Source: Advenella kashmirensis WT001
GTDB taxonomy: Bacteria; Pseudomonadota; Gammaproteobacteria; Burkholderiales; Burkholderiaceae_B
NCBI RefSeq assembly: GCF_000219915.2
Contig: NC_017964.1
Location: forward strand, 4,216,001 to 4,280,000
Length of the DNA stretch: 64,000 nt
Direction of reading: 5' to 3'
Positions 30,578 through 38,378 of this stretch are shown piece by piece (the first letter of the stretch is position 1; each line of letters starts with the position of its first letter). Under the pieces are notes generated by a model that saw only the letters and a list, made by a program, of their open reading frames with translations, was not told the origin of the DNA and did not search any database. Both the position numbers and the translations under genes were made by a program.

Positions 30578-30798
30578 GTGCGCACTCCGGCAGCAACCAC
30601 AGGCCATAGAGACGGGCCGCGACAGCAGGCGCACAGCGCCTGTTCACGTTTGAAGCATGAAGCACAGACAGAGCGGACAAACACATAACGACAGAACCCC
30701 GGAAAGCTGCCCGACAATCTGGGCACGTCATGCATTCTAGCGCAAACGCACAACAGCCGCACCCGGGCAATGGTTTGTGCCAAGGCCCCTTGCCCGAA

Positions 30799-30843
30799 CT
30801 ACAGCTACCGATGCTACAGCTACCGTTGCTACAGTTGCCGGCG
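30799..30843. repeat. Three tandem 15-bp units spanning the GMC stop codon
   Basis: CTACAGCTACCGATG, CTACAGCTACCGTTG and the diverged CTACAGTTGCCGGCG stand head to tail. The GMC dehydrogenase stop (TAG, minus strand) lies in the third unit, so the other two extend downstream of the gene. Confidence 0.75.
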
Positions 30844-32397
30844 TTGCATCTGATCGGCGATGTATTCGGCCTGGCGAATAGCCAGCGAAACAATCGTCAA
30901 TGTGGGGTTCTCGGTCGCGCCGGAAGTGAACTGGCTACCGTCGGATATAAACAGATTGGCAATGTCATGCGTCTGGCCATGTTTATTGCAAACGCCATCT
31001 TCCGGTCTGGCGCTCATCCGGCAGGTGCCCAGGTTGTGCGTCGAGGGGTATGGCGGCGTGCGAAACGCCTTGCGAGCGCCTGCAGCTTCATACATGGCAA
31101 TTGCCTGACCGAACGCATGCTCGCGCATCGCGTGATCGTTGGGATGATCATCAAAATGCACATTCGGCACCGGCAGCCCGTGCTGGTCTTTCTGGTCATG
31201 ATTCAGGGTAATGCGATTGGTTTCACGCGGCATGTCTTCGCCCACAATCCACAACCCTGCTGTTCGCGTGTAGGCGTCCATGTACGACGCAAAATCGCTG
31301 CCCCAGCCTCCCGGGTTAAGAAACGCGGCATAAAACGGCAGACCAAGCGCGATGGTCTCCAGTTCATAACCGCCAACAAAACCACGCTTGTCATTATGGC
31401 CGGCCTCATCCTGTACGATGCCGGCCATGGTGGTGCCGCGGTAAAAATGAACCGGCTCGTCAAACACCGCATACACCGATCCGGTGGTGTGGCGCAGGTA
31501 ATTGCGCCCGACCTGACCGGAACTGTTGGCCAGCCCATCGGGAAATTTGGATGATGCCGACAGCAGCAACAGGCGTGGCGTTTCAATGGAATTGCCGGCT
31601 ACACAGACGATGCGGGCAGACTGGCGCTGCTCGTTGCCGTCCTTGTCAAAATACACCACGCCGGTGACTTTGCCTTTTGCATCGTGCTCAATGCGCGCCA
31701 CATGACACTCGGTACGCAGTTCCAGCTTGCCGGTTTTTTCTGCCTTAGGAATTTCGGTATACAGGGTTGACCACTTGGCCCCCATCTTGCAGCCCTGAAA
31801 ACAGAACCCCTGCTGGAGACAGGCGCCGCGGCCGTCTCGGGCCCGGCTGTTGATAGCCATGTGTCCGGTACTGATCTTTTTATAACCCAGGCGCGTCGCA
31901 CCGTTGTACATGATCTTGAAGTTATTGTTGCCGGGCAGGCCGGGAATGCCATTCGTGCGCGTTACGCCCATCTTGTCTTCGGCCCGCGCATAATAGGGCT
32001 CCATATCTTTGAGCGTGATGGGCCAATCGAGCAGGTTGGCATCCTTGAGCTGCCCATAATGGGTCCGCGCCTTGAATTCATGTTCCTGGAACCGCAAAGA
32101 GGCGCCCGCCCAGTGCGTTGTGGTGCCGCCCACCGTCTTGCAGATCCAGGCCGGCAGATTGGGAAAATCCTTGGCAATGCGCCAGGTGCCGGATGTCGTG
32201 CGCTTGTCCAGCCAGGCCAGTTGGCTGAATGATTTCCATTCATCCTGAACAAACGATGCGGTGCTTTGCCGTGCGCCGGCTTCCAGCAACACAACGCTGA
32301 TTCCTTTTTGACATAATTCATTGGCCAGCGTGCCACCGCCTGCGCCCGAGCCGATAATGACAACAACGCTGTCGTCCTTGTGATCAAAACTTGTCAT
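30829..32397 (-). CDS. GMC-family FAD dehydrogenase (gluconate 2-dehydrogenase large-subunit type)
   Basis: 522 residues. The FAD-binding N-terminus is VVVIIGSGAGGGTLANELCQ, with ICKTVGGTTTHWAGASLRFQ further on, as in membrane-bound gluconate and sorbitol dehydrogenase flavoproteins. The C-terminal active-site region reads STHNLGTCRMSARPEDGV and ISDGSQFTSGATENPTLTIV; the Asn in ENPTLT is the conserved GMC residue. The start at 32397 follows AAGGAGATAAGCATT. Upstream (53 nt) is the Tat-exported small subunit, so the pair likely works as a periplasmic polyol, sugar-acid or alcohol dehydrogenase. A cytochrome c subunit is usual in this family but is not encoded nearby. Confidence 0.85.
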   Translation of the reverse strand: MTSFDHKDDSVVVIIGSGAGGGTLANELCQKGISVVLLEAGARQSTASFVQDEWKSFSQLAWLDKRTTSGTWRIAKDFPNLPAWICKTVGGTTTHWAGASLRFQEHEFKARTHYGQLKDANLLDWPITLKDMEPYYARAEDKMGVTRTNGIPGLPGNNNFKIMYNGATRLGYKKISTGHMAINSRARDGRGACLQQGFCFQGCKMGAKWSTLYTEIPKAEKTGKLELRTECHVARIEHDAKGKVTGVVYFDKDGNEQRQSARIVCVAGNSIETPRLLLLSASSKFPDGLANSSGQVGRNYLRHTTGSVYAVFDEPVHFYRGTTMAGIVQDEAGHNDKRGFVGGYELETIALGLPFYAAFLNPGGWGSDFASYMDAYTRTAGLWIVGEDMPRETNRITLNHDQKDQHGLPVPNVHFDDHPNDHAMREHAFGQAIAMYEAAGARKAFRTPPYPSTHNLGTCRMSARPEDGVCNKHGQTHDIANLFISDGSQFTSGATENPTLTIVSLAIRQAEYIADQMQRRQL

Positions 32398-32449
32398 AAT
32401 GCTTATCTCCTTAGTCCTGCCTGTCTCTGTCTGTGAGCGCCGGTGCGCT

Positions 32450-33031
32450 TTATGATTGCATGGAAGGGCTGGCGCTCTGGGGCGGGTCGGGCAGCCACTT
32501 CAGATCGTCAAAGCCACGTGCAAGATAGCCGCCTTTGCTCCAGACTTCCCCTTCGTAGCCAAAGTGACGGTAGGCCATATCGTTGTCGTATATGGAGGTG
32601 ATGCATTGGCCTCGTACCGCCTGAAAGAACGGATCGGCTTGCATTTTCTGCAACAGCGCCGTTTGTTTATCCAGCGCAAGACTTGAGAAAGCGCCTTTCG
32701 CCTGCCTGTCGAGTTTTGCCACGCCGTCGGCCAACAGTGTGGCCTGCGCAGCATCTCCCATTTGTGCATCCATATCCTTGACCAGCAAGGCGTAGACCGC
32801 ATCGGGCAGGTCCCTGTGCGGATACAGCGCCTTGCCCATTGCCAGCAGCGTCTCGGCCTGTATCTGGTTCAGGTACGTGGTTTCCAGCGCCCAGGCACGC
32901 GACGGTGCAAATACGGCCAGTGTGGAACCAGCTGCCAGCACCCCCGTCAGCACGGCAGCGCCGCGCAGAAATTCGCGCCGGGTCAGGGCGCCATTAGGAT
33001 TTGTCTTTTTTAACAGGATCGGTGTATCCAT
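32450..33031 (-). CDS. Gluconate 2-dehydrogenase subunit 3-like protein, Tat signal
   Basis: About 193 residues. The N-terminus has a twin-arginine signal, LTRREFLRGAAVLTGVLAAG, ending near APSRAWA. The mature part has QAETLLAMGKALYPHRDLPD and a FGYEGEVWSKGGYLARGFDD segment, matching the small subunit of membrane-bound GMC dehydrogenases. The small subunit carries the Tat signal and is thought to carry the flavoprotein across the inner membrane with it. Start: two ATG codons (33034, 33031) follow GGAGGA; the second has better spacing. Confidence 0.82.
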   Translation of the reverse strand: MDTPILLKKTNPNGALTRREFLRGAAVLTGVLAAGSTLAVFAPSRAWALETTYLNQIQAETLLAMGKALYPHRDLPDAVYALLVKDMDAQMGDAAQATLLADGVAKLDRQAKGAFSSLALDKQTALLQKMQADPFFQAVRGQCITSIYDNDMAYRHFGYEGEVWSKGGYLARGFDDLKWLPDPPQSASPSMQS

Positions 33032-33393
33032 CATTCCTCCGTGTAGCAGTCGCATTCATCCGAAGCACAACCGAAGGCTGATGCCAGGGCTCGCTTCGTT
33101 TAGTTATGCGACCATTATGTGCTTTACCGATGGACTCGGGTAATACCCATTTACTACATGTCTAGAGGAAAACCCCAATGCCCATTATGATTTTCAGGAC
33201 ACAAATAGGTCATCAGGCAGCCCAAGGCCTCTGTCAGGCCAGGACAAGGCCATGGCAAGCCCGCAGAATGCGGGCAAGCGCACAGAGGATCTAATCAGGC
33301 AATAGCGGGTTGCAGAGCGACACCGATGACGGGCTTGGTGGTTTAGCGGCAGTGGCCCACGGATGCGATCAACGCGGCAGCTGGAAACCGCGG
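33032..33393. other. Intergenic region with a GC hairpin
   Basis: About 360 nt. GCCCGC-AGAAT-GCGGGC forms a 6-bp hairpin at 33259-33275, about 120 nt after the ribbon-helix-helix gene on the minus strand; no T-run follows. A 218-codon frame (33194-33850) overlaps the real gene out of frame and is not supported. Nothing else was recognised. Confidence 0.45.
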
Positions 33394-33741
33394 TTAACCA
33401 ACCAGCGCCATTTTCTCGGCATGGACCACCTTCAGTGGAGGACAGGTCTGCAGGGCCGTCGGCTCTGCACCGGTCGTGGCGTAGCGTACGGCCTGGTAGC
33501 GCATACAGGTGACGCGCAGAAAAGAGGTAAAGTTCGTGGCTTCGCCGCGATAGGCGTAAACCTCGTCGTAGAGCGTGGCAATGAGTTGATTGGTGGTTGT
33601 GCCATCGCGGCGCGCCAGTTCCGCCAGCACTTCCCAGAACATGTTTTCCAGCTTGATACTGGTTACCACTTTGGCGATACGTACCGAGCGGCTGCGGCAC
33701 TCGTACATGATGGGATCCGTGTGAGAATAAATGCTGCACAT
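33394..33741 (-). CDS. Ribbon-helix-helix domain protein (RHH_4 type)
   Basis: 115 residues, starting MCSIYSHTDPIMYECRSRSV, with a very good AGGAGG ribosome-binding site before ATG 33741 that rules out the longer frame. The core SVRIAKVVTSIKLENMFWEV-LAELARRDGTTTNQLIATLY fits the short ribbon-helix-helix family found in alpha- and betaproteobacteria, in which a beta-strand followed by two helices would bind DNA as a dimer. Here the protein has an additional N-terminal stretch with Cys residues and a C-terminal extension of about 25 residues without known motif. It is not next to a toxin. Function unknown; a regulatory role is only a guess. Confidence 0.72.
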   Translation of the reverse strand: MCSIYSHTDPIMYECRSRSVRIAKVVTSIKLENMFWEVLAELARRDGTTTNQLIATLYDEVYAYRGEATNFTSFLRVTCMRYQAVRYATTGAEPTALQTCPPLKVVHAEKMALVG

Positions 33742-33966
33742 ATTGCCTCCTGTTGCAGACGTCCAACCGGCAAGGCCGGTACAAAGCCCGGTCTGTGCTG
33801 CATTGGCGCACGAGAGATGGCACCCATGCGAAAACGCGCTGGCGCTGCAATTGTTATGGACCTGACCACGGTCACCCGTGTGACTGGATAATACCACTTT
33901 AGCGGAATCATGAGCCGGTCAAAGCGCGACCGCCTATCCGGGCAACGATCCGCCTGCAGCAGGTCG

Positions 33967-34362
33967 CTACTGATAGTGCCCGTGCCGTTGCAGGACTTCG
34001 ATTTTATAGCCATCCGGGTCCACTATAAAAAAGAACCGGGCCAGCAAGGTATCGCCATCATGAAAGCGCTTGATCTCCAGGGGAGACAGGCCTGCCTGCA
34101 CAAGACGCGCATGTTCGGCCTCCAGGTCGTCTACACAGACCGCCACATGACCATAGCCATCGCCATGCGAGTACGGTTCCTGACGCCCCTTGTTCCAGGT
34201 CAGTTCGATCTCCATATCGTTTTCTGCGTTTCGCAGGTACGACAGCGTAAAGTCCGGGAAATCCAGCTCATGCGCCGGCTCCAGGCCGAAAGCGGTTTTG
34301 TAGAATGCCTTGGATGCTGCCAGATCAAGACAGCGCAACATGACGTGTATGACTTTTGCCAA
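33967..34362 (-). CDS. Lactoylglutathione lyase-like VOC protein
   Basis: 131 residues when the TTG at 34362 is used (MAKVIHVMLRCLDLAASKAF), which has a GGGGG stretch about 9 nt upstream; no in-frame ATG gives a full domain. Features of glyoxalase I: HVMLRCLDLAASKAFYKTAF (metal His), ENDMEIELTWN (metal Glu), GYGHVAVCVDDL (metal His), FFFIVDPDGYKIEVLQ (metal Glu). The four ligands and paired beta-alpha-beta-beta-beta modules indicate Ni/Zn-dependent conversion of the methylglyoxal-glutathione hemithioacetal to S-lactoylglutathione. Other VOC reactions remain possible. Confidence 0.78.
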   Translation of the reverse strand: MAKVIHVMLRCLDLAASKAFYKTAFGLEPAHELDFPDFTLSYLRNAENDMEIELTWNKGRQEPYSHGDGYGHVAVCVDDLEAEHARLVQAGLSPLEIKRFHDGDTLLARFFFIVDPDGYKIEVLQRHGHYQ

Positions 34363-34395
34363 ATCGTGGTCCCCCTGTAACCTTGTATAAACCAA

Positions 34396-34675
34396 TGTAC
34401 GGGCCTGGCGGTGATGCCTCCGGCCTCGCTGTCCCTGGATTATGCAGCAGAGCAGGCCAATGGGGGTAATAGCGGATTACTACAGGCATCCGAGGGTGCG
34501 TGAACGCGTGTACCTGGACAGGCGCGCCGCGCTGGCACTTAGATGGACAGATGTCCCGCGACGCGAATTTGCCTCAAAGCGCAAGAGACGCAAGCTGCAA
34601 AGACAGGCGCTGTAAATATTGCAGTTGCAGACATCCAGGACAGACGCCGGCACCAGGCTGCGGGGCGACAAACAT
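34396..34675. other. Intergenic region between the VOC gene and metQ terminator
   Basis: About 280 nt (330 including the adjacent terminator) in which no gene, repeat or RNA was recognised. Confidence 0.4.
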
Positions 34676-34700
34676 CCGGGCTGCAGGTGTTGCAGCCCGG
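34676..34700 (-). terminator. metQ: Hairpin terminator candidate downstream of metQ
   Basis: CCGGGCTGCA and TGCAGCCCGG form a perfect 10-bp stem with a 5-nt loop, about 27 nt after the metQ stop on the minus strand. It is followed by ATGTTTGT, a weak T-rich tail, so it may work with Rho or as a 3' mRNA stabiliser. Confidence 0.6.
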
Positions 34701-34726
34701 GCCGTCACGCCAGCAAAGCGACTTAA

Positions 34727-35515
34727 TCAGAACGCAGGTACAATCGCGCCCTTGTATTTTTCTTCGATGAATTTTTTCACATCGTCAGTCTGCAATGCCT
34801 TGATCAGCTTCTCGATAGCCGGTGATTTGGCTTTGTCTTCCGTAGTTGCCACCAGATTGGCATAAGGCGAGTCGGCGCCTTCAATGAACAAGGCGTCTTG
34901 GGTCGGATTCAGGCCCGCTTCCAGCGCATAGTTGGTGTTAATCAACGCCAGATCCACGTCATCGAGCACCCGCGGCAATGTAGCGGCTTCCAGTTCCTTG
35001 AATTCCAGATTCTTGGGATTTTCTGTCACGTCCCTTGCAGTGGCCAGCAGATTCGCAGGGTCTTTCAGTTTGATCAGGCCCTGTTTCTGCAACAACAGCA
35101 AGGAGCGCGCGCCATTGGACGGGTCGTTAGGAATGGCAACAACTGCGCCGTCCTTGATCTCGGAAACATTTTTGATTTTCTTGGAGTATGCGCCAAACGG
35201 CTCAACATGGACCAGGCCGACTGAAACCAGCTTGGTGCCCTTTTCCTTGTTGAACGTGTCCAGATAAGGCTTGTGCTGGAAGAAATTGGCATCCAGCTGC
35301 TTATCGGCAACTTGCTGGTTGGGCTGCACATAGTCGGTAAAGACCTTGACGGTCAGGTCAACCCCTTCCTTGGCCAGCGCAGGCTTGATGTGCTCAAGCA
35401 GTTCGGCGTGCGGCACCGGCGTAGCGGCCACACTCAGTTTCTCGTTGGCAGCCGCTGACAGGCTGATCAGGGAACCGGCTACAAGCAAGCCACCCAGAAT
35501 GTGTTTTAAGTTCAT
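34727..35515 (-). CDS. metQ: D-methionine-binding lipoprotein/periplasmic protein MetQ (NlpA family)
   Basis: 262 residues. The signal is MNLKHILGGLLVAGSLISLS, cut near SAAANE; no lipobox Cys is visible, so this copy is probably a soluble periplasmic protein rather than a lipoprotein. Mature features: KLSVAATPVPHAELLEHIKP, DYVQPNQQVADKQLDANFFQ-HKPYL and PNDPSNGARSLLLLQKQGLI, all characteristic of MetQ. ATG 35515 follows AAGGAGTATTGCAA. It delivers methionine to MetNI and is last in metN-metI-metQ, 18 nt after metI. Confidence 0.93.
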   Translation of the reverse strand: MNLKHILGGLLVAGSLISLSAAANEKLSVAATPVPHAELLEHIKPALAKEGVDLTVKVFTDYVQPNQQVADKQLDANFFQHKPYLDTFNKEKGTKLVSVGLVHVEPFGAYSKKIKNVSEIKDGAVVAIPNDPSNGARSLLLLQKQGLIKLKDPANLLATARDVTENPKNLEFKELEAATLPRVLDDVDLALINTNYALEAGLNPTQDALFIEGADSPYANLVATTEDKAKSPAIEKLIKALQTDDVKKFIEEKYKGAIVPAF

Positions 35516-35533
35516 TTGCAATACTCCTTATTG

Positions 35534-36193
35534 CTATTTTCGGTTGAAATGTTGAACCAGATAATCACCCACGGACTGCACCAGCTGCACCATGAGGATC
35601 AGAATAACCACAGTAATGATCATGACTTCGGTCTGATAGCGCTGATAGCCAAAACGGATGGCCAGATCACCCAGGCCGCCACCGCCGATCACCCCGGACA
35701 TGGCCGAATAGCTGATCAGCATGATCGTGGTAACAACCACTGCACTGATAATACCGGTTGTGGCTTCGGGTAGCAGCGCCCACAGCACAGTCTGGCGCGA
35801 ATTGGCACCCATGGCCCGACATGCTTCAGATATGCCCGGATCGAGCTCGCGCAGGACATTTTCGACCAGACGCGCGAAGAACGGCGCGGCGCCAACGACC
35901 AATGGCGGTATCGCCCCGCCTACGCCAAGCGCACTGCCCATGATCAGGCGGGTAAACGGAATCAGCACAATCAACAGAATCAGAAACGGCACCGAACGCA
36001 AAATATTGACCACCAGCGACACAGACTGGTAAATAGGCTTGTTGGCCAGCAACTGGCGGTCACTGGTCAAAAACAGATAAACGCCCAGCGGCAGGCCGAT
36101 GATCACGGTCCACAACAGCGACCAGCCGGTCATCAGCAAAGTATCGATCGTGGCCTCTCCGATGAGGGGCCAGTCCAGCGTACTCCAATTCAT
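35534..36193 (-). CDS. metI: Methionine ABC transporter permease MetI
   Basis: 219 residues with about five membrane segments. It reads EATIDTLLMTGWSLLWTVII at the N-terminus and ELDPGISEACRAMGANSRQT (EAA loop) in the centre, with SYSAMSGVIGGGGLGDLAIR and FGYQRYQTEVM near the end, all typical of MetI. Its ATG overlaps the repaired metN stop (ATGA). It forms the inner-membrane channel. Confidence 0.94.
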   Translation of the reverse strand: MNWSTLDWPLIGEATIDTLLMTGWSLLWTVIIGLPLGVYLFLTSDRQLLANKPIYQSVSLVVNILRSVPFLILLIVLIPFTRLIMGSALGVGGAIPPLVVGAAPFFARLVENVLRELDPGISEACRAMGANSRQTVLWALLPEATTGIISAVVVTTIMLISYSAMSGVIGGGGLGDLAIRFGYQRYQTEVMIITVVILILMVQLVQSVGDYLVQHFNRK

Positions 36194-37199
36194 GCTCTCA
36201 ATACCTCGTAATTGACCTGATTATGCCGAAAAAATGCCTCCAATGGCTCATAGCGCGAAGGATCGGCATCCACAGCCAGCACCAGCTGCCCATAGGGCGT
36301 ATCCTTGATTTTGCCGACTGCCCCTGCAGGATGCTCAGATTTACATCCAGATCGCGGCTGGCCTGGCTCAACAGCGGTCGCGCCGTGCTGTGCCCGCGGT
36401 AGGTCAGGCGCACGATGCGGCCCGGCACGCCTTCGATCAATTCTTTCCAGCCATCGGCATCGACGCCGCTCTCGGAGAGCAGTGACAGCGTTGTTGCATG
36501 CTGTGGATGCAAAAAAACCTCGACTACCTCGCCCGATTCGGCGATCCGGCCATTGTCGATAATCGCCACGCGATCACAGACGCTGCGGATCACATCCATG
36601 CTGTGGGTGATCAGCACCACGGTAATGCCAAAGCGCCGGTTAATGTCGAGCACCAGGTTCAGGATCGACTGTGTCGTTTCCGGGTCCAGCGCACTGGTGG
36701 CCTCATCACACAGCAGCAGCTCCGGCTCATTGGCCAGCGCGCGCGCAATGCCCACCCGCTGTTGCTGCCCACCCGATAGCTGCCTGGGGTACTTGTAAGC
36801 ATGGTCTTGCAGTCCGACCAGCTCCAGCAATGCCAGCGCCCTCTCGGTTCTTGCCTGTTTGTCCATTCCGGCCAGGCGCAGGGGGAAGGCCACATTTTGC
36901 AGCACAGTGCGGCTGGTAAGCAGATTGAAGTGCTGGAATACCATGCCGATCTTGTGACGCAAGGTTCGCAGCGCGGCTTCACTGATTTTGGTGATGTCCT
37001 GACCGTGTAGCAGCACACTGCCGCTGGTGGGACGCTCCAGCAGATTGAGCATGCGTATGAGGGTGCTTTTGCCGGCGCCGGAACGGCCGATAATGCCGAA
37101 AATTTCGCCCTGGGCGATGTCCAGACTGACGCCGGCCAGCGCCTCGACCACTTTGTCGCGGGAAGCGTAGGATTTATGAATATTTTTTAGCTCAATCAA
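36190..37199 (-). CDS. metN: Methionine ABC transporter ATP-binding protein MetN (one frame break)
   Basis: The restored product is 336 residues. Walker A is IIGRSGAGKSTLIRMLNLLE, signature PRQLSGGQQQRVGIARALAN, Walker B LLLCDEATSALDPETTQ. The C-terminal NIL domain (DADGWKELIEGVPGRIVRLT onward), which binds methionine for feedback inhibition, is interrupted by loss of one G near 36329; repair gives a normal end, VNYEVLRA, with TGA at 36190. It begins with TTG (37199), as no in-frame ATG is close. The upstream region is AT-rich and may hold the promoter. Confidence 0.92.
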
Positions 37200-37672
37200 C
37201 GTACATACTCTGAAAATCGGTGTGGTTTAAACGAATTTTATATTACCTGTATAAATTTGTTTTTATTTGAATATTGCTTATGGGTATATAGAATTGACGA
37301 AAAAGCAGGGTGCAAGAAAACAAACAAAGCAGCAGGAAACGGCGTCCGGACCCTCACGCGGGTGGCCCATCCGTACGATACTGTGGTCCAACGATTGATC
37401 TGGCTCCCTGCTGATACGGCGGCGCCGGAACAACCTGACTCTGGCCGCGTACCGTCATGTGCAATGCAGGCTGCTGATTACAGCGTGCTGATACAGGGGT
37501 GCCTATGGCGCTATTCTGCCACAATCACGCTGGCAGCACGATTGCCGCATGCTCATTCACTGCCCGTCCTCTGCGGCAAGCCGCCCCTTACTCGTTGCGG
37601 AATCCGGCACACTCACATGAGCCTGGCTTGCCTTGCAGCGCGGCCGCCAACCGCTATCGTTGCCCTGAAAAG
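37200..37672. other. Intergenic region upstream of metN
   Basis: About 470 nt. On the minus strand near 37228-37253 the imperfect palindrome AATTTATACAGGTAATATAAAATT lies just upstream of metN and could be an operator or contain a -10 box. No S-adenosylmethionine riboswitch pattern was recognised. A 212-codon plus-strand frame here continues antisense into rpsJ and is not supported. Confidence 0.45.
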
Positions 37673-37703
37673 AAAATACCGTGCCAGGGCACGGTATTTT
37701 TTT
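37673..37703 (-). terminator. rpsJ: Strong Rho-independent terminator after rpsJ
   Basis: AAAATACCGTGC and GCACGGTATTTT form a perfect 12-bp stem with a CAGG loop, about 60 nt after the rpsJ stop. T-rich tails exist on both strands, so it could serve both directions. It separates rpsJ from all other S10-operon genes. Confidence 0.85.
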
Positions 37704-37763
37704 ATGGCCAGTGAGCCATCGCCAGAGCGGCAGATCAGACCGGCCAATGAACAACCATATGTC

Positions 37764-38075
37764 TTATTGCAGTGCGATTTCTACATCAACACCAGCAGGC
37801 AAATCCAGGCGCATCAGCGCGTCAACGGTTTTATCTGTAGGATCAACAATGTCCATCAGACGTTGGTGCGTACGGATTTCGAACTGGTCACGTGATGTTT
37901 TGTTCACGTGAGGTGAACGCAGTACGTCGTAGCGTTTGATGCGGGTTGGCAGTGGAACTGGGCCACGGACAACGGCACCGGTGCGCTTTGCTGTATCCAC
38001 GATTTCAGCAGCTGACTGGTCGATAAGCTTGTAGTCAAATGCTTTAAGGCGAATACGGATTTTCTGGTTTTTCAT
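37764..38075 (-). CDS. rpsJ: 30S ribosomal protein S10
   Basis: 103 residues, [20 protein letters not shown] onward, with [27 protein letters not shown], the S10/NusE signature. It is part of the 30S head and, as NusE, of transcription antitermination complexes. It lies 99 nt after the tuf remnant and ends at an intrinsic terminator; its usual neighbour rplC is 27.5 kb away on the same strand. Confidence 0.98.
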   Translation of the reverse strand: MKNQKIRIRLKAFDYKLIDQSAAEIVDTAKRTGAVVRGPVPLPTRIKRYDVLRSPHVNKTSRDQFEIRTHQRLMDIVDPTDKTVDALMRLDLPAGVDVEIALQ

Positions 38076-38109
38076 GGGAATTCCTAAAGAACAATTATAA
38101 AGAACGAAC

Positions 38110-38126
38110 TACCTGATCAGGGTAGC
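38110..38126 (-). promoter_or_regulatory. Small hairpin in the rpsJ leader
   Basis: CTACC-TGATCAG-GGTAG forms a 5-bp stem between the tuf remnant and rpsJ. It may be a remnant of the rpsJ leader structure; evidence is weak. Confidence 0.3.
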
Positions 38127-38174
38127 GACAAAGACGCCCGACAGTCCGAAGACTGCCGGATGCATCTGTAAATA

Positions 38175-38289
38175 TTACTTCGTGATTTTAGCAACCACGC
38201 CGGCGCCGACGGTACGGCCATTAACGCGGGCCGCGAATAGTACCTACGTTTACGTGTGGTTTGGTACGTTCAAACTTACCTTTTGCCAT
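38175..38289 (-). pseudogene. tuf: Elongation factor Tu gene remnant (internal deletion of about 1.07 kb)
   Basis: From ATG 38289 the frame reads MAKGKFERTKPHVNVGTI, the exact start of EF-Tu, then breaks off. After a short junction (about 16 nt, CGCGGCCCGCGTTAAT) another frame reads GRTVGAGVVAKITK and stops at 38175, the EF-Tu C-terminus. Only about 115 nt of an expected 1.19 kb remain, and the two ends are out of frame. The position between fusA and rpsJ is the normal tufA site. EF-Tu genes are usually duplicated in betaproteobacteria, so another copy could supply the protein. Collapse of the repeated gene during assembly is the likeliest cause, but a real deletion cannot be excluded. Confidence 0.9.
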
Positions 38290-38328
38290 AATATCTATCC
38301 AATACTTAATCTATCTGAATATGAAAAC

Positions 38329-38367
38329 GTTGCGCCTGCCTGAACCTTTGGAGAGAACAGGCGCAAC
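38329..38367 (-). promoter_or_regulatory. Perfect 10-bp inverted repeat in the fusA-tuf spacer
   Basis: GTTGCGCCTG and CAGGCGCAAC are separated by 19 nt, 12 nt after the fusA stop on the transcribed strand. No T-run follows, which suggests an mRNA-processing or stability element rather than a terminator. Confidence 0.55.
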
Positions 38368-38378
38368 ACCTATTGTGT

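Noticed and set aside
33194..33850. Open frame of 218 codons, minus strand
   Set aside because: Overlaps the ribbon-helix-helix gene in another frame; begins without a ribosome-binding site and shows no motif.
37200..37672. SAM riboswitch in front of metNIQ
   Set aside because: No conserved SAM-I or SAM-II core pattern could be recognised by eye on the minus strand; only an AT-rich palindrome is present.
38175..38289. A short real protein of 22 codons starting MAKGKFERTK
   Set aside because: The frame is exactly the EF-Tu start and stops at an out-of-frame junction; a remnant is the simpler reading.
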